Notes under the pieces: model-generated
Seen by the model: only the letters and a program-made list of their open reading frames with translations
Database searches by the model: none
Told to the model about the DNA's origin: nothing
Shown here: positions 30,784-44,000 of the stretch, one piece after another
Layout of the letters: each line of letters starts with the position of its first letter
Position numbering within the stretch: position 1 is the first letter of the stretch
Translations under genes and position numbers: made by a program
NCBI GenBank assembly: GCA_033439295.1
Contig: JAVTLE010000007.1
Coordinates: 806,001 to 870,000 of the forward strand
Reading direction: 5' to 3'
DNA: 64,000 nucleotides
Source: Deuterostichococcus epilithicus
Lineage: Eukaryota > Chlorophyta > Trebouxiophyceae > Prasiolales > Stichococcaceae

Positions 30784-31840
30784 CGTGCGCCCGCGCCGCC
30801 GATGGCACATGCGGCACCAAGCAAGATTCTGTGGAACATGCAAAGGGCGAGGCTCAGCTGCAAAGGCCCACACGCAGGGGTCTCTCGGCTGCTTGGAGCA
30901 GCAATGATGCCAGCATCAGTGGCAACATGGCACCCCCAGGATGGTACCAATGATTGGTGGCAGGTGCTGATGCCTCCCAAGCTTCACTTCTCGGATTTGA
31001 AGGTGCTGTACATGTTCTACTTTGCTGCCGACCCAACAAAGCTGCGCCGCTGGGTGATGAATAGCGAGTGTCGACGAGTTTTCGCTAGTCTAAAGTCGAT
31101 TCTGCGTGACAAAGCGTGTTTTGAGACTCTGTGCCGGTTCCGCATGTAATGCTCTGTGTGTGCAGCGGGGACCGCTGCAGGGCTTTCGGGGCACCGGTCA
31201 GGCTGGTGTTTCAAGCACGAGCTTCAAGCACAAATGCTTGGCCATGCACCAGATTCTGACAACTCCAAGCACATGGCTTGTTGCACTCGGCTAAACGGCA
31301 GGGGAGATCTCAGCCCATCAAACAAGATGGCGCCTTCCAAAAGTATCCAATCAATTCCCCGATTGGCAAATGCAGCATGCGCACATTTCATGAATGCAGC
31401 TCAGCCGAGGTTCGCATGAATGAGTATTCTTGACACATCGGCAACAGCACAACTCGTCAAGCCGTCGTCGCGGAGCAGTTGAAGGCTTATATCACTGCAG
31501 ATCTCAGTTACTTCTGTGCTTCGTCTGGACCTGCAAATTCTGTGAGAGGTGCATGCAGGTGCTTGCAGAGTACATTCATTAACGTCTCAAAGCATCAGGA
31601 CCTGGGTTTCGGCTCCATCCTGGCAGGGCCAGAGAGCCGCAATCGCAGATCGATGCCCACCGGGCCAAGGTGTACTTCTTGTGCAAGTCGCTCGCCTTCA
31701 GCACCCAGACATGCCTTCTACAGAGAACGTGATCTTTCGCACCGGTATGAGCCTGTCATCCTGGACAATGCAGGGGCAGGGTCGGGTATGGGGCGCCAGG
31801 CGCTGCGGTGAGCGCTACGAGCCCATTCAATCATGTTTTC
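30784..31840. other. Intergenic between two plus-strand genes
   Basis: About 1.06 kb without exon-like frames. It should hold the 3' UTR of the RAMA-CW-ARID gene and the promoter and 5' UTR of the SNARE gene. A TGTAA is at 31145-31149. GC content is lower than in exons. Confidence 0.45.
31145..31149 (+). promoter_or_regulatory. TGTAA poly(A) signal candidate for the RAMA-CW-ARID gene
   Basis: TGTAA lies 362 bases after the stop at 30783, within the usual range for long green-algal 3' UTRs. It is a motif match only. Confidence 0.35.
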
Positions 31841-32727
31841 ATGATCTCAGCTATTCTGAACCATCCACACACGCGGAACTTGCTGGTTAATATCCTGGCC
31901 TCGGCCAGCAGCATCACCGCCAGCTCGCGCGCGCCTTCGGATGCTGCTTCTGATGTAAGAAGACCAACATGATGCGCGGCGTGGCGGGTACAGGGGGCGC
32001 GCATTGATCCAGAGTCCCTGGAGCAGGAGAACGACCAGGGCATCGACGCGCTGGGCGAGCGAACAAAGCTGCTGCGCCAGGTAGTTTGGGTGGTTTTGGC
32101 GTCCATGCTTGGGCCACGGTTGAGGGCTCGCTGCAGGCCTGCTTGGCCTGTACATGCGCTTTGGGCGATGTGTTGCAGGATTCTGATAGGTTGAGCGAGA
32201 GCGGTGTCTGGTGCAGATCACGCATGGCATCAAGTCGGAGGTCGACAGCCAGCACAACATGCTTGATGGCATGGTGCGCGACAGGAACTGGACCAATGAC
32301 ATGCAAGGATGCCAGCCACTGCCGCTGCTGTCGTAGTCTGTTGTGCCACTCCTGCATCAGAAATCCAGCATGGAGCGCAAAGGGTTTCGTCTGCGTCCTT
32401 TCTGCAGGCGACAGACATGGGCAGCACCCGGCTAGGCCTAGGCAGTGCGGTCGACCGCTTCAAGAAGGTGGGCGGCTGCTGTGGTCGCAAGCTACATCTG
32501 ATCACCTGCTGCTAAATTGTTGGGCCCTACAATCAGCGGTGGCACACTCTGCTGCTCACAGCGCCACACTGGGTGGCGGATACCTGTCACTGATGCTGAG
32601 GATGCTCACACTCAGTTTTTTTCTGCCGCAGGTCATGGAGGAGCCGCAGCAGCGCAAGACATTCTATATGGTCATGGGCACCGTGTTTGTGCTGTTCGTG
32701 CTGTACCTGGTGCTGAAGCGGAGGTGA
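31841..32727 (+). CDS. BET1: BET1-type Qc-SNARE
   Basis: BET1/SFT1 SNAREs drive fusion of ER-to-Golgi and intra-Golgi vesicles. Five phase-consistent exons: 31841-31954, 31994-32080, 32217-32273, 32408-32467, 32632-32727; 137 aa. The SNARE helix spans about residues 43-106: SLEQENDQGIDALGERTKLL, then GIKSEVDSQHNMLDGM, then STRLGLGSAVDRFKK. Q79 is the expected zero-layer glutamine, flanked by I72, V76, L83 and M86 in heptad register. After PQQRK comes a single C-terminal membrane anchor (about 117-134) ending VLKRR, a tail-anchored topology with cytosolic N-terminus. Length and layout match the family. The 38-residue N-terminal exon (MISAILNHPHTRNLLV) is less certain than the rest. Confidence 0.88.
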
Positions 32728-32920
32728 CATGCCGCCAGGGAAGCGGCTGCGATCTGCCAAGTGTAGTGCAAATAAGACCGAGAACAGGGCTTGAGGACAA
32801 AGAGAGCCATTGGAACATGAAAACCATCAAACATATGAGGTATGCAGTTGGCAACGCCAGCAGCCAAGCGAAGTCCGCAACACTACCAATGAGGCTTCAT
32901 TCGTCCATCTACCTAAGCTA

Positions 32921-33283
32921 TCAGTGCTGCAGCACCACCCTCTTTGCAATAGCAAATTCCAGTGCGTCATGTGAATGAGCCGTCCTCCTCAAATTCAAAG
33001 CCTGTGTTGCGGCCCCTGATGTGCGCTCGCATGCGAAGATCTCCGCAAAGTTCTCCGTTGGGCGCAGGGAGCTCTTCAGGTCGCCACCGGCGCGCAGGAA
33101 CGCGAACGGGTCGCTTCCCATAGCTCCTTGTACTCGCTGCCTTGACAACCCAGAATCCTGCCGTTGACATGAACCACATCATCGCCAGGAACTTGCTACC
33201 CATTTCATTCGGTCGTTCACTTTGGAAAGCCGCATGGCGTGCGCGGCGGCGCCTGAGGGACGTAATCTGTCTGGGAGAGGCAT
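32921..33283 (-). CDS. Small uncharacterised protein (two exons proposed)
   Basis: No family recognised. A minus-strand model joins 33283-33200 (MPLPDRLRPSGAAAHAMRLS... ending NDRMKW, donor GGTAGC) to 33136-32921 (containing GSDPFAFLRAGGDLKSSLRP and NFAEIFACERTSG), phase 0 at the join, about 99 aa. Both pieces show the GC-rich third-position bias of real exons in this window. A competing frame through the first piece reads MGSKFLAMMWFMSTAGFW, a possible membrane segment, so the exon choice is not settled. More exons may lie upstream, toward 33480. Confidence 0.3.
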
Positions 33284-34082
33284 GGTGCAACAAGCTTTCG
33301 TGCTGGAGCTGAACCTCCACTTTTGATGCAGCGATCTGCTGACGCACCTCCATATCGCCAACCGGTCTGTTTGCGGCATCTGGGGCACGGCCTGGTACAG
33401 GAATGCCGAGTACGCCGGCGCAGCCCTGATGCTGCAGGCTGAGGCCGAGCTGCGGCTGCTACCGGCGTCTGAGGCGCCATCTGCGCATACAGCCAGACAC
33501 CGAAGCACTCCCATCGGCTTGTGTGCTGCAGTTCAGAGCCACTTGACCGTGCTTCAGGGGCCGCCAGGGTGAACGTACATCACGACTCTTTACCTGTTCG
33601 ATCGCTGCGGGAGGACACCGCTCTGCTGAGCCGCCGCACATGCCTGCCGGCCAGGGTGCTGCTGTACGTCGAGTCACAGTACCAAGACTCGGCGTCATCC
33701 TCGCGCACGCACTGCAGTGAGCTGGCTTTCGACGCTGTCGACCGCCTGATGCACACACGGTGACATACTGGTATGAGAAAAGCGGAATGGAGGTGCGAGA
33801 AACCATAAATTATGCGTCTGCTGCGGTTCAACCCTGGGATTCAACGTGGTTGGTTCAACACGTGATGAATTCGTTGATGAGAAATCTGCCTGCTGGTCGA
33901 GGGATGCGAGGAGTGTTTCCGCTGCTCTCCATCATATGCCGAACCCTGCACACGCCATATACACAGCATCAGCTGATCCCCGGGGATATACGAATGGCCT
34001 GCATTTAGTTCATCTGTGTTCTTGTAGGCCGTATGGAATTCAGACATCGCATGCCTGATCAGTGTCACTGCTGCTGGACGCA
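33284..34082. other. Unresolved region with weak coding signal
   Basis: Moderate coding-like bias appears on both strands between 33310 and 33560: on the plus strand DLLTHLHIANRSVCGIWGTA; on the minus strand SAFLYQAVPQMPQTDRLAIW. I could not choose between them or link them to a family. The minus reading could be an upstream exon of the small gene ending at 32921. The rest (33770-34082) is AT-richer and looks non-coding. Confidence 0.3.
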
Positions 34083-34475
34083 TCACTGCGCTCGCCGCCG
34101 CTGCGCCGCAATGATGCTGATGCTGCGCTGGCAGACGTTTGGTTGTCGTACGAATATTCTTTGCCGGACGATCCGTTTTAAGCTTTGCACATTTATATCT
34201 GGGCCATAGACAAGGTTCCGATGTGAGGGAATGCCGCGCAAGGCAAGGCTCGACAAGGACCGCCGTAGGGTAAAGGCCTCCGGCCGCTGCCTGACCGGCG
34301 GGGCTGCCGTGCCAGGCCGTGATGCCCTGGTGATCAGCTGGCCGGTATCCTTACCCTGCAGCATCCCCACCAGCTGCACTTCATCGACATCGTGCCCAAG
34401 AGCACGAAGGATGGCCTGCACTGCTGACAGATCAGCCCCATCCAAGGATGCGCTGCGAGACGCTCGGTGTAACAT
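34083..34475 (-). CDS. Uncharacterised small protein or exon
   Basis: A minus-strand frame starts MLHRASRSASLDGADLSAVQ and continues AILRALGHDVDEVQLVGMLQ, with exon-like codon bias over about 300 bases, then a Ser/Arg-rich part that fades toward the stop at 34083. A strong donor (CAG/GTAAGG) follows GMLQ, so the true exon may end there, and an acceptor-like TAG precedes the ATG, so it may be an internal exon. No family was recognised; the helix-loop character vaguely resembles EF-hand-type modules, but no calcium loop is present. Confidence 0.3.
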   Translation of the reverse strand: MLHRASRSASLDGADLSAVQAILRALGHDVDEVQLVGMLQGKDTGQLITRASRPGTAAPPVRQRPEAFTLRRSLSSLALRGIPSHRNLVYGPDINVQSLKRIVRQRIFVRQPNVCQRSISIIAAQRRRAQ

Positions 34476-35032
34476 GGCGCTATGAAGCTCAGTGTTGCCC
34501 TACAGCTGCGAGTGGCCAATTTCACCTGGTCTGTGCTGCCGTTTGCCGGCAGCTTGCGGCGCGCGTCATGTCGGCACTTGCCCGCGCGCTTTTGCATCCA
34601 CCTGGACGCTGGAAGGAGCACATGAAAGAGGTGCGGGGAACTGAGTCTTCGTGTTATCATGCGGAGGAATTGCAAGTGGGTGGGAGAGCAGGATCGATGC
34701 TCATCGAGGGCTGTATAGAGTCGTATGAATACACGCCATGCCACTGCTGCTGCTTCAAACCGACGGCGGCTTGAGCAGCGGGCAAGAACAACGTAGCTCG
34801 ACTGGCGAGTTCGAGTTCTCATCACCTGTCATGAGCTTCATATGAAAGGCTGATCGCTCGCTCCATCACTGAGTGCTCTTGCCCATTATATCGCAAGTGT
34901 CGTTCGAACTGTCTCGGCCATGATGCTTGCATGGGCCAGCGCTCTGCTGTCGAAATGCACGACACTACAGCTGCTGAACACCTGCAAGCCTGCGTGTGTA
35001 CCGATTACTGCAGGTCAGCAAGATTCAGTATA
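34476..35032. other. Intergenic region upstream of the SMC gene
   Basis: About 560 bases with no convincing exon. It is divergent between the weak minus-strand gene and the SMC gene, so it should contain the SMC promoter and 5' UTR. No named element was recognised. Confidence 0.4.
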
Positions 35033-38000
35033 ATGCCGTCGTGCATATCGTCCATCAGAGTGCGGGGTTTCAAATCTGTGGGCGACCGCGAGCTGCATGT
35101 TGACGTGCCGCGCGGACTGCTTGCCGTGATTGGCAGGTGTGCCGCAACAATGTCAAACCCAGCCATCTGCCTGCGTGCCGCACTCACTGCACGAGTGTGC
35201 AGAGCATCGCTAGCTTGCAGGTGCACGTGATGATGGGAAGCGCCCCCAACCGTCACATCTTCTGAGAGTCTCCATGACTGATGTGCCGCGGCATTGCCAC
35301 CGTCTGATGCTGAGATGCTATCAGAGGCCGCTCACCCCAGTCCTTTGGTGCGTGCGCGCTCAGCAATGGCGCAGGCAAGTCCAATGTAATGGTGGACGCC
35401 GTGGCGTTCGCCTGCGGCTGCCCGCCGGCGGCGCTGCGGGTGTCACGCCTGGGGGATGTGCAGTCCAGTGAGACACGCCACCTGGCAGAGGTGAGCTCGT
35501 CTGCAGGACTGCCTGTGTTCGCTTGTGTCCAGGTTGTCCGCTCGATGTGAGCCCGATCAACAAACATGACCATGTTATATGTACCTCTCGTGCTCGCAGG
35601 TGCACTTGTCGCTGTCGTGCCTGCGCCGCCGCCGCCCGGACTCCGTGGTCAGTTGCAGTCTGACGGGCGACGGCGCACGGGCATACAAGCTCGACGGCAG
35701 AAACCGTACCGCTCGCGATGTCAAGGTGGCGATCATGACGCTATGCTGTGATATGACACGCTGCAGTAGTCGCAAACGGCGGGGAACCCATCACCGTCCA
35801 AATTGATGCCTTTACAGTGGCTCTCAAACTGTAAAACTGTAATGCTGAACTTCTCCGCAGGAGTTCCTGCGCAGCGAGGGTGTCAGCCTGGACCGCGCCG
35901 GCTGCCTCATCAAGCAGGCCGACGTGACCAAGCTGGCAGACACCCAAGGCGCGCCTGAAACTCCTCGTTCAATGACAGTCACGTGAGAATCACCGTGGCT
36001 CGCGGCGAGCTGCTCGCCCACTTGTTGACAGGACGCTCCTCACAACCGCTCACCGCTATCCATTCCCTATTTCAGTGCTTGTTGCCGCCCGACATGGACA
36101 GTAGAGCTGGATGTTCATAGCTAGCATGCAGACGCGGCGCCATTGGTGTTACTGCTTCTCCGCATCTTCATCTGATCGTTAATCTGACCGTCAGATGCGC
36201 GGCTGCTGGCGTCGGTGGTGGCAGCGGCCAGCGGCCTGGGCTACTTTGAGGAGGAGGCGGCGGCCGCTGACGCCGAGCTGCGCAAGATGCGGGAAGCCCG
36301 CGCATCCATCCTGTCCAACATGCGCCAGCTGGTGCGCAGCTGCATCAGTGCTTGGGGGAGCAGCGGTTGCAAAAACATCTGGCCGTCGCAGAAATGCAGA
36401 CGGGTGCCCGAACACTGCCGCAACATGGGCGCAGGATGCGATGCTGCAGAACGAGCGGGCGGCGTGCGAGGCTCGGGCTCGCGCCCGAGCCATAAACAGG
36501 GAGCTGCTGCAGGTGTGTCTCATCTGCTACTCTACTTTTGCAGCATCAAGGCTGCTGCTTTCGCTGGACTATTTAAGGTGCCGCTGTGGCGAGTGCTGCA
36601 GAGTGAGCGCTGCTGGTCTTTGGGTGTGCGTCCTCACTTGGAAGGTGCACACAAGGCTCCAGATGGCGGCCTCCTATCTCTTCTCCAACAAAAAGCAACA
36701 CACAACAAGCTCCGTGTCAGGGTCCTTCTGCCGAAGTCTTGGGCGTTGTCTGAGGAAGCAAGCTCCTGTAGGTGGCGCGGCGCACGGCAGTGAGGCTGCG
36801 GTGGGACATCGGCTGCCTGGACGCTGAACTCAAGTCGTCCGATGCCCAGGCCGCGCAGCACGCGGTGCGGCAGTTCAGCAGAGCCAGGCTCTTTCTTCCT
36901 CTTGGCTCGTTTGGGCCTCTTGGGTTTTTTGTCATCCTTGCAACTCGTGAACTGCAGGTCACGGACGCTGGAGCAGTCAGAGCAGTACCAGGACAGTGAA
37001 GGTCCACCACGTGACTGTTCCAGCGTGGGTGTTGGCGACCAATGATAATAGGTGTGCGTCGACCTGCAGCGGGACGTCCAGCTCTATGACCAGGCGCTGG
37101 CGGCCGCGCGCGCCGATGCGGCAGAAGCGGCGGCAGGGCTGGAGGCGGACCGGGAGGGTGCAGAGGCAGACGCCCGGAACTGGGTGCTGCGCCTGCAGGC
37201 CGCCCGCATCGACGAGCAGGCGCGACAGCGGGCCGACCCCGCCCAGTTAGGCGCATCTGGGCCAGTAGGGCATGAGGCAGTGCGCCGCTGTTTTGCACTC
37301 GGCGTCAACCAGTGCGTGCAGACACACACTGTCTGCATGATGCTCGGCTGCGTTCCAGCCCTGTTACATACTTCAAGACTCGATCAGCACAATTCACAAA
37401 CTCTGCTCTCTGCTGCAGGTGAAAGTGCTGGAGGGGCGGCTGGCGGCTGCCAAAACCCTGGACGCTGGTGCAGTCGCAGCGCAGGAGGAGGCGGCCGCCC
37501 TGACGGCCCGCCTGGCGGCGCAGCGGTCGCGCCTGGCGGCCGTCCAGCAGCAGCGCGCCTTCCTGCAGTCCATCGGCGATGCATCCGGTGACCGCAGCCG
37601 GTGGTGTAGGGGTTTGCCTCGAAGACTGTGCCGCTACCTCGTGGGCGTAGCCTGGCAGCATGGCAACCACGGCCTACAACACGGCCATTCCTCGTGGTGC
37701 GCCAATGCACATCTGACGCGCACATCAGTCACTCTCGCCCACCGAGTCGCGCTCGTGTACTGCTGCTGCCAGGGCCATCGAGCGTGGGTCTGGTGGCGGA
37801 GGCGGCAGAGTCGATACTGCAGCTGCAGGCGGCGGAGGCGGCACAGGCCTCCGCACTCGAGGCGCAGCAGCGGCTGCAGAGCCGGCTGGAGGCCGTGAAA
37901 GACGCTGCAGACCGGTGCCGCCCCGTGATCAATGGGTCTGCTGACAGCCAACAGAACACGCTGGTTTCGACAGTATTTTCCTCGCCAGTTGTGGTCAATG

Positions 38001-41000
38001 GCTCATGTGAGCACAGCAGGCAGCGAGATTAATTTCGCATCCTCTCCATGCCATGACAATGAAAAGCCACGCTGAAATGCTATCTACGCAGGGCAGCGCC
38101 CGAGCATGCTCGGAAGCAGCAGGAAGCGCAGGAAGCAAGTGAGGCGGTCCCGGCAGCTCGAGCCCAGGTGCCTTCACTGTTGCCTTGCACAGACCCTGTC
38201 GATGTTATGTGGCAACTGCAGGATACGTTTGGCTAAGTGGCCTGTCATTCTTTCTGTCCTGCATGTCAGCTGCACTTGCAGCATCGGCGTTGCAAGGCGC
38301 AAACGACTGGTTCTGCAGCGGTCGTAAGTATCTGCTGCACCAGCTCGTCCTTCGGACCCATTCGGCCGCCGCCAGTTTTGCCAATGTGTGCAAGCGGCAC
38401 AATCGAGGTGGTTGGTGCCGCAGGTGCGCAAGGCGTTGTGTGACCAGGAGGCTGCTGCCGCCGTGGCCAGTTGCTCATCGGACAAGCTGGCCGCCCTGGA
38501 CGCTGCTCTGAATGTGCACCGACCGCTGCCGGCTGCCGCTGGGAGCGGCAGTGGCGCCCAGCCTGCCGTTACCATGCTGCACCAAGCCTTCAACTTCAGG
38601 CTGCCGGCCGCCAGCGGTGTGGCATGACTGACTTGCCCTGTTATTTAATCCCCACTGGCGGCATGCCGCGCATGAAAGGTGGGATTGATTATTGCTGTCA
38701 TAGGGACCTTCGCATTAGTGTTGTGTTACACTGATTCGGGCTGCTATGGCCCGCCCCGCTGGCTGAAATTGAACTGCATGGGACGACTTTGGACACAACG
38801 TCATGCAGTGCAAGACGACTGCGCAGGCGCTTCCTCAGCAGGCACTGGCGCAGCTGCTCTGGAGCTACAGAGGCTGCTGCCCGCTTTGGATGCCATCCTT
38901 GGTGCGCCGCGTATTAGGACATGTGTGAGTCATTTGCGACCCGGCAGCATATGCAGTGAGCTTTGACTGCGGCCAGCACCCTGCTAGCTGCTGCCTTGGC
39001 ACGATGCCTCGGGACTCCAGTTGTATTGCTGCGATGCGATGTGCTGTGCTGTGCTTTGTCTGTGCTTTTCCGATTGTTGGCACTCCCATACAGGCGCCCG
39101 TCTCACCACGGTGGCCATCGTGGGCGATGTTACAGAAACGGAGCCGATACTGGCAGCGGCGGCGGCAAGCGGTAGGCAGCAGCGCGGCTCCTCGCCCTTG
39201 CGCCTGTGGCCGCTGGCGCAGCTGCGGCCGGCCGCTGCGCCCCCAACGCAGCAGCAGCTGCAGGAGGCGGGCTGCCAGGACGGTTTGTATAGCGTCGCTG
39301 CCGACTTCAACTGTCCTCAAGGGCATTTCGCCGTGCTTGCAGTCACTTTGGCGCTGTCCCCTCCTCCCACTTCCTAGGGGGCGCATGGAGAAGTGGAAGC
39401 TGTTGCACGAGCCGGATAGCCAGGGCAGCCAGGGGAACACCACTGCTGCCTGCTTCAACAGCTGCTGTGCCACGCAAAATCGGGTGTGTCAATCATGACA
39501 AGGGGAACTGTTGGCCTATCCCGATCGACCTGGCTTTTGATCTTCACCAGCCAGTGATGACTTGAAGATAGCAATACTTGCGTAACCTCTGCAGGGGAGG
39601 CGCTGCTGCCGCTGGAGCTGCTGCAATACCCACCGGAGCTTGAGAAAGCGGTGCAGCGTGCCTTTGGGGCGACGGTCATCGCGCTGTCGGATGCTGCGGC
39701 ACGTTCTCCACTTTCAGGCCTTCAGATCTATACGGTTGACCAGTAGCAGACCTTGAGGGCTCAGACGGCCCTTGACAAGGAGTCAGGATGTCTGAGCTGC
39801 CTCACTTGCTGCATCGTCGCTTACTGCACCCGTAGCTGGAAATTTGAACACTCCGATTGTCGACATGCTGCAGGTGTCAAAGCTGGTGGCGGCAGGCATA
39901 TCCTGCGCCACACTCGAGGGCAGCATGGCACATCCCGGCAGCCTCGAGGTGGTGCACCTGTCCTGGCACTCAGGAGCAATTGGAACAGTGATCATCAGCG
40001 TGACCTCTGGTTCTGTCTACTTTCTGAGTGCCAACCCGCAGCTCCACTTACTGGACTTCTCTCAACATCAAACTATAAACTTCTGGCGTCGAGCAGGGCG
40101 GCTGGCGGAGCGACCAGGCAGCGCGTAGCAGCCTCACGGGCAAGCTGTTCGCTCCCACGTGCCACTACCTGGGATGCACCAGTGTGTGTCGCGGCCAGAA
40201 CGAGCGCATGAGCAACATGAGTGCATGCATGGCACCCTGCAGCTCACAATGAGTACTCATGAGCAGTTGTCATGAAAAGCTCACAACGACTGCATGCATA
40301 TGCATGATACCCTGCAGTGCAGCAGCGAGAGTGCCTCGTCTGCAAGGCTGCATGCATTTTTACACATCTACTATTGGGAAACAGCACTGCTGCTGCGCAT
40401 CTGGTCTCATCAGTTGCCGGGAGCTCGGCCTGGTCTGGCGCAGGCAAGAAGCTGCAGCGGGATCAGGCGGCGGCGGAGCTGGACGCGGCACACACCAGAC
40501 AGCAGGAAGTGGCGACGCGTCTGGACGCGGCGCAGCAGGCCTTCGCCGCGCTGCAGGCGCGGATCAATGCCGGCTCGGCGGCAGCAGAGGCCGTACAGCA
40601 GATGCAAGAGGTGCGAGTCTCGTTGGGCAGAGCGCTTGCGGAGAAACTCTTCTGCAGCACGCTTCAGTGGAGGCTGCACCGCTGTATGCCTCCATGTGCC
40701 AGGGCGGCGCTCCGCACGGCATGGCGCTGTGGCGGTGGGTGGCTGCAAAGCGATCTCGGGCAAGCTCGCACCAGCGTTCGTGGCTGACCCACCCTTCCGG
40801 TGCACGCAGGAGTACAGAGGACTGGACGCGCAGGCTGCGTGTGCGTCAGAGGAGGCGCTGCTGCGGCAGCAGGCTGTCGACAGTGCGCAGGCGCAGACGG
40901 CGTTTCTGCATGGGCTAGCCACCGGCAGCGGCGGCGGCACCGCCTCCGTCGAGGACGGCCTCGAGCGCTGCAGGTGCAGGTTTTCGGCGTCTAGTCGTGC

Positions 41001-44000
41001 ACAGCACCGCGGCTGGCTGCGAAGCACCTGGGATGTGGGACAGATCAGGTCTTCATCATGAACATCGTTGGACGACAGCAGGTATGCACATAGATGAGAT
41101 GCCGGCTCTATTTTTATTTTTTTGTTACATACCAGTCGGCCTGCCACCAGAGTGCGGCTTGCTGCTCCCGACGCCACCGCTGACGACTCCTGCTGCATGC
41201 TTGAAGGGTCTGCACTGTGCAGCAGTCTTCCAACCGATGTCCTGCGCATCAGGGGCGAGGAGGCGGCCCTGCAGCAGGCGGTGAGCGACCTGACGAACCA
41301 GCTGGGGCGGTCTGCGCAGCTGGCTCAGGACCTGCAGGTGCACACCTTTTACTGTCATGCGACGCAAGCGAGCGCACTATGACTTCAGCTTCCCACCGCC
41401 TGCAGCAGTAGAGCATCATTGCTCTGAGCCTCCGCGGCAGACGCCATCATTTTGGCGGTGCTCACGAATATCTATGCGTTGGCGCCGCGGCAGGAGTTGG
41501 CGCTTATCAAGGTAATGCGCCTGCTGGGCGGCAGGAAGCAGATGTTCACGTGTGGGTCCGCAGGCAGAGTCGGAGGCTGCTGCAGAGTTGGAAGACCTTG
41601 CCGCATCCCTCCAGAAGCTCAAGGCACAGCAGGTACGAAATTCGCCAGGAGCCTTCCTGGCTTGCAAAGCATGCACGCTTCTTGCGGCTGATTTCGCCTT
41701 GAGTCATCATTTGTAAACATGCAGCAGGCTGAACACTCCCTGGCGGCTGGGCCTTAACCTTGAAATTCCAGCATGGGCGGACTTGCTGCTGCAGCGCTTT
41801 GGGGGCAGGAATCAGGCTGCTGCATTGCAGTTCCAGAGATTGACACGAGGACGATGCAAACCAGATGTACCAACAGTAGTTGACATGCAGGGAATGCTGC
41901 AGCAGACGCCGGCAGAGGCGGTGGCCACGCCCTGCTGCACCATTGCACACATCACAGCCGAAACCTCATACGAACAGAGTTCGTGTTGTGTTTTGTTGTC
42001 AAGTATCATGAGGGGGGGATGGCAGCAAGCGCTGGCGGTGACGGCGGCCGCGGCGCTGACGTGTTGAAGGCTTCAGGCCTGTTGTAAACACTGTCAGACG
42101 ACACAAAGTCAACAGCCTCTGGGCTGTTGCTGCCAAGCAGGAGGAAAGGCAGCAGGGGCTGGCGGAGGCGGCCGCCGCGGCGCTGGCGGGGGAGGAACAA
42201 CGCCGTGCCTTGGCCGCCCGACTGCGCGCCTCCGAGCGACGTGCATCCGAGCTCGAGGCGATGTCTAACCCTGCGACACAAGCCTCCCTCAACAACAATT
42301 TCCTGCTGCGAGTCGCCACCAGCGCCTGCACCATTATTCTGCGTGCCACAGTCCTCTTCTGACTCACGCACCACTGGCTGTGCAGTCACAGTTCAGACAT
42401 CTGTGAGGTGATGCCGCCGTCATGTCTGACTGACTGTTGGTATGTGTTGCAGGCGCTCAAGCGTGACGTCGCACAGGCGTCGGCACGGCTGCAGGCCGGT
42501 GCTGCTGACGCCAAGGACCGACAGGAATCCCTGCAGTGGCAGCTGGTCGAGGTGACGCGGCGGCTGCCACGGCCAGGCGCCGGTGACGGCTCGGGTGACA
42601 GTGAAGGTGGCAGTGGCGAGGACGGGCCGGCAGTGGATGCTGCCGACGAGGCCGGCAGTGGGACAGATTACGAGACCAGCAGCCTGCAGGAGCTGGCTGC
42701 ATCGCGTGAGGCGCTGCTGGTGCGAGTTTGCGGGGAGTGTCTGCCACATCTGGCATGTTGCACAGCCCGACACGACAAGGTGTGACGTCCGCGGCGAGCC
42801 ATCAATTCCGCTCAAGGTGTTGGCTTCCAGATAGTGAGTGGAAAACCCTCCCATCTGCATCTGCATGTGATGCAGAAGGAGCTCAAGCAGCTGGAGCGGC
42901 GCTTTGGCGTGAGCGATCGCCCAGATGCCGATGAGGCGAGATGCACTCTGATATCTCTTCAACAGGGCGACAGCGTGCATTTGCGGAAGCCAAAGAGCTG
43001 AAAGCGCTATGTCTCCGGTGGGAAAGTTGCAGATGATCCAGAGTGCTGTGCTGGTCCAGCCGAAGGAAGTGGCTGAAGGAACTGAGGCACGAAGGCTCCT
43101 GCCGCAGGACGAGGTCGAACAGCGCCTGCAGACCCTGCAGCTGTGCCAGGTGTGCCACGGCGATGCAATGCGAAGATGCGGCCGCCTGCCGCCGCTCCCT
43201 GAGCCTCACGCTCTCTACAGATCCCACGTCTGCAGCTGCAGCTGCAGCCGAATGTTCTGCTCGGTGATGTGTCTCTCCTGACCCTAAAACCTAAACCCCT
43301 GCAGGACAAAGCCGGGGCGCTAGAGGGCGCGGCCCAAATGCTGGAGCAGGGCCTGCAGCAGTCCCGGCGCCAGGTGGGAGCAAACATTGCGAATCATTCG
43401 AAGTACGATAGTGTTCGCACATTTAGCATTTGTGAGTGCTGTTGTTCCTCGACATGTTCCCCGGCATGAAGCAGGGCCTGCAACAGTCGCAGCGGCGGCG
43501 CCGGACGTGAGCTCCGCAAACTGTCTCTCAGCCTCCAGCAGTCCCGCACGCTGCGACATCTTGACCACTAGGCTGCTGCGCACCTAGATGCTCGCTCTTC
43601 GATAACCTCAGGCACGGGACTTGCTGCAAGAGCTTCAGTGCAGGCTCCACAGGTTTTCTCTCAGCAGCCAGTGGTACTTACGGATGCGGCCGCAGGTGAT
43701 CGCCAGCAACGACAGGGTGTTCGAGCGGGTGCGGGAGGTGTTTCGGGACCTGACGGCCTCGCTGCTGCCCGGGCATGAGTGCACGCTGCGCGCCGCCTCC
43801 GCTGGGGCCCACGCCGTGCGCCTCTTCTTTCCACAGTGACGCTGCTTCGCCCAGTATGCGACCATCTGATGCATGCTTGTATGGCCAGCGACCGACGACA
43901 CCTGCCACCTCAAACGAAGGTTCTTTCCTCGGATCCAGCCGAACCGTGCGCGTGGCCAGGCGCTTCCTGGTGCAAGGCTGCAGACCGTCGCACCGGCAGA

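Noticed and set aside
30802-31149. 115-codon plus-strand frame as a gene
   Set aside because: It lies in the 3' UTR of the RAMA-CW-ARID gene, lacks coding bias and overlaps the TGTAA candidate.
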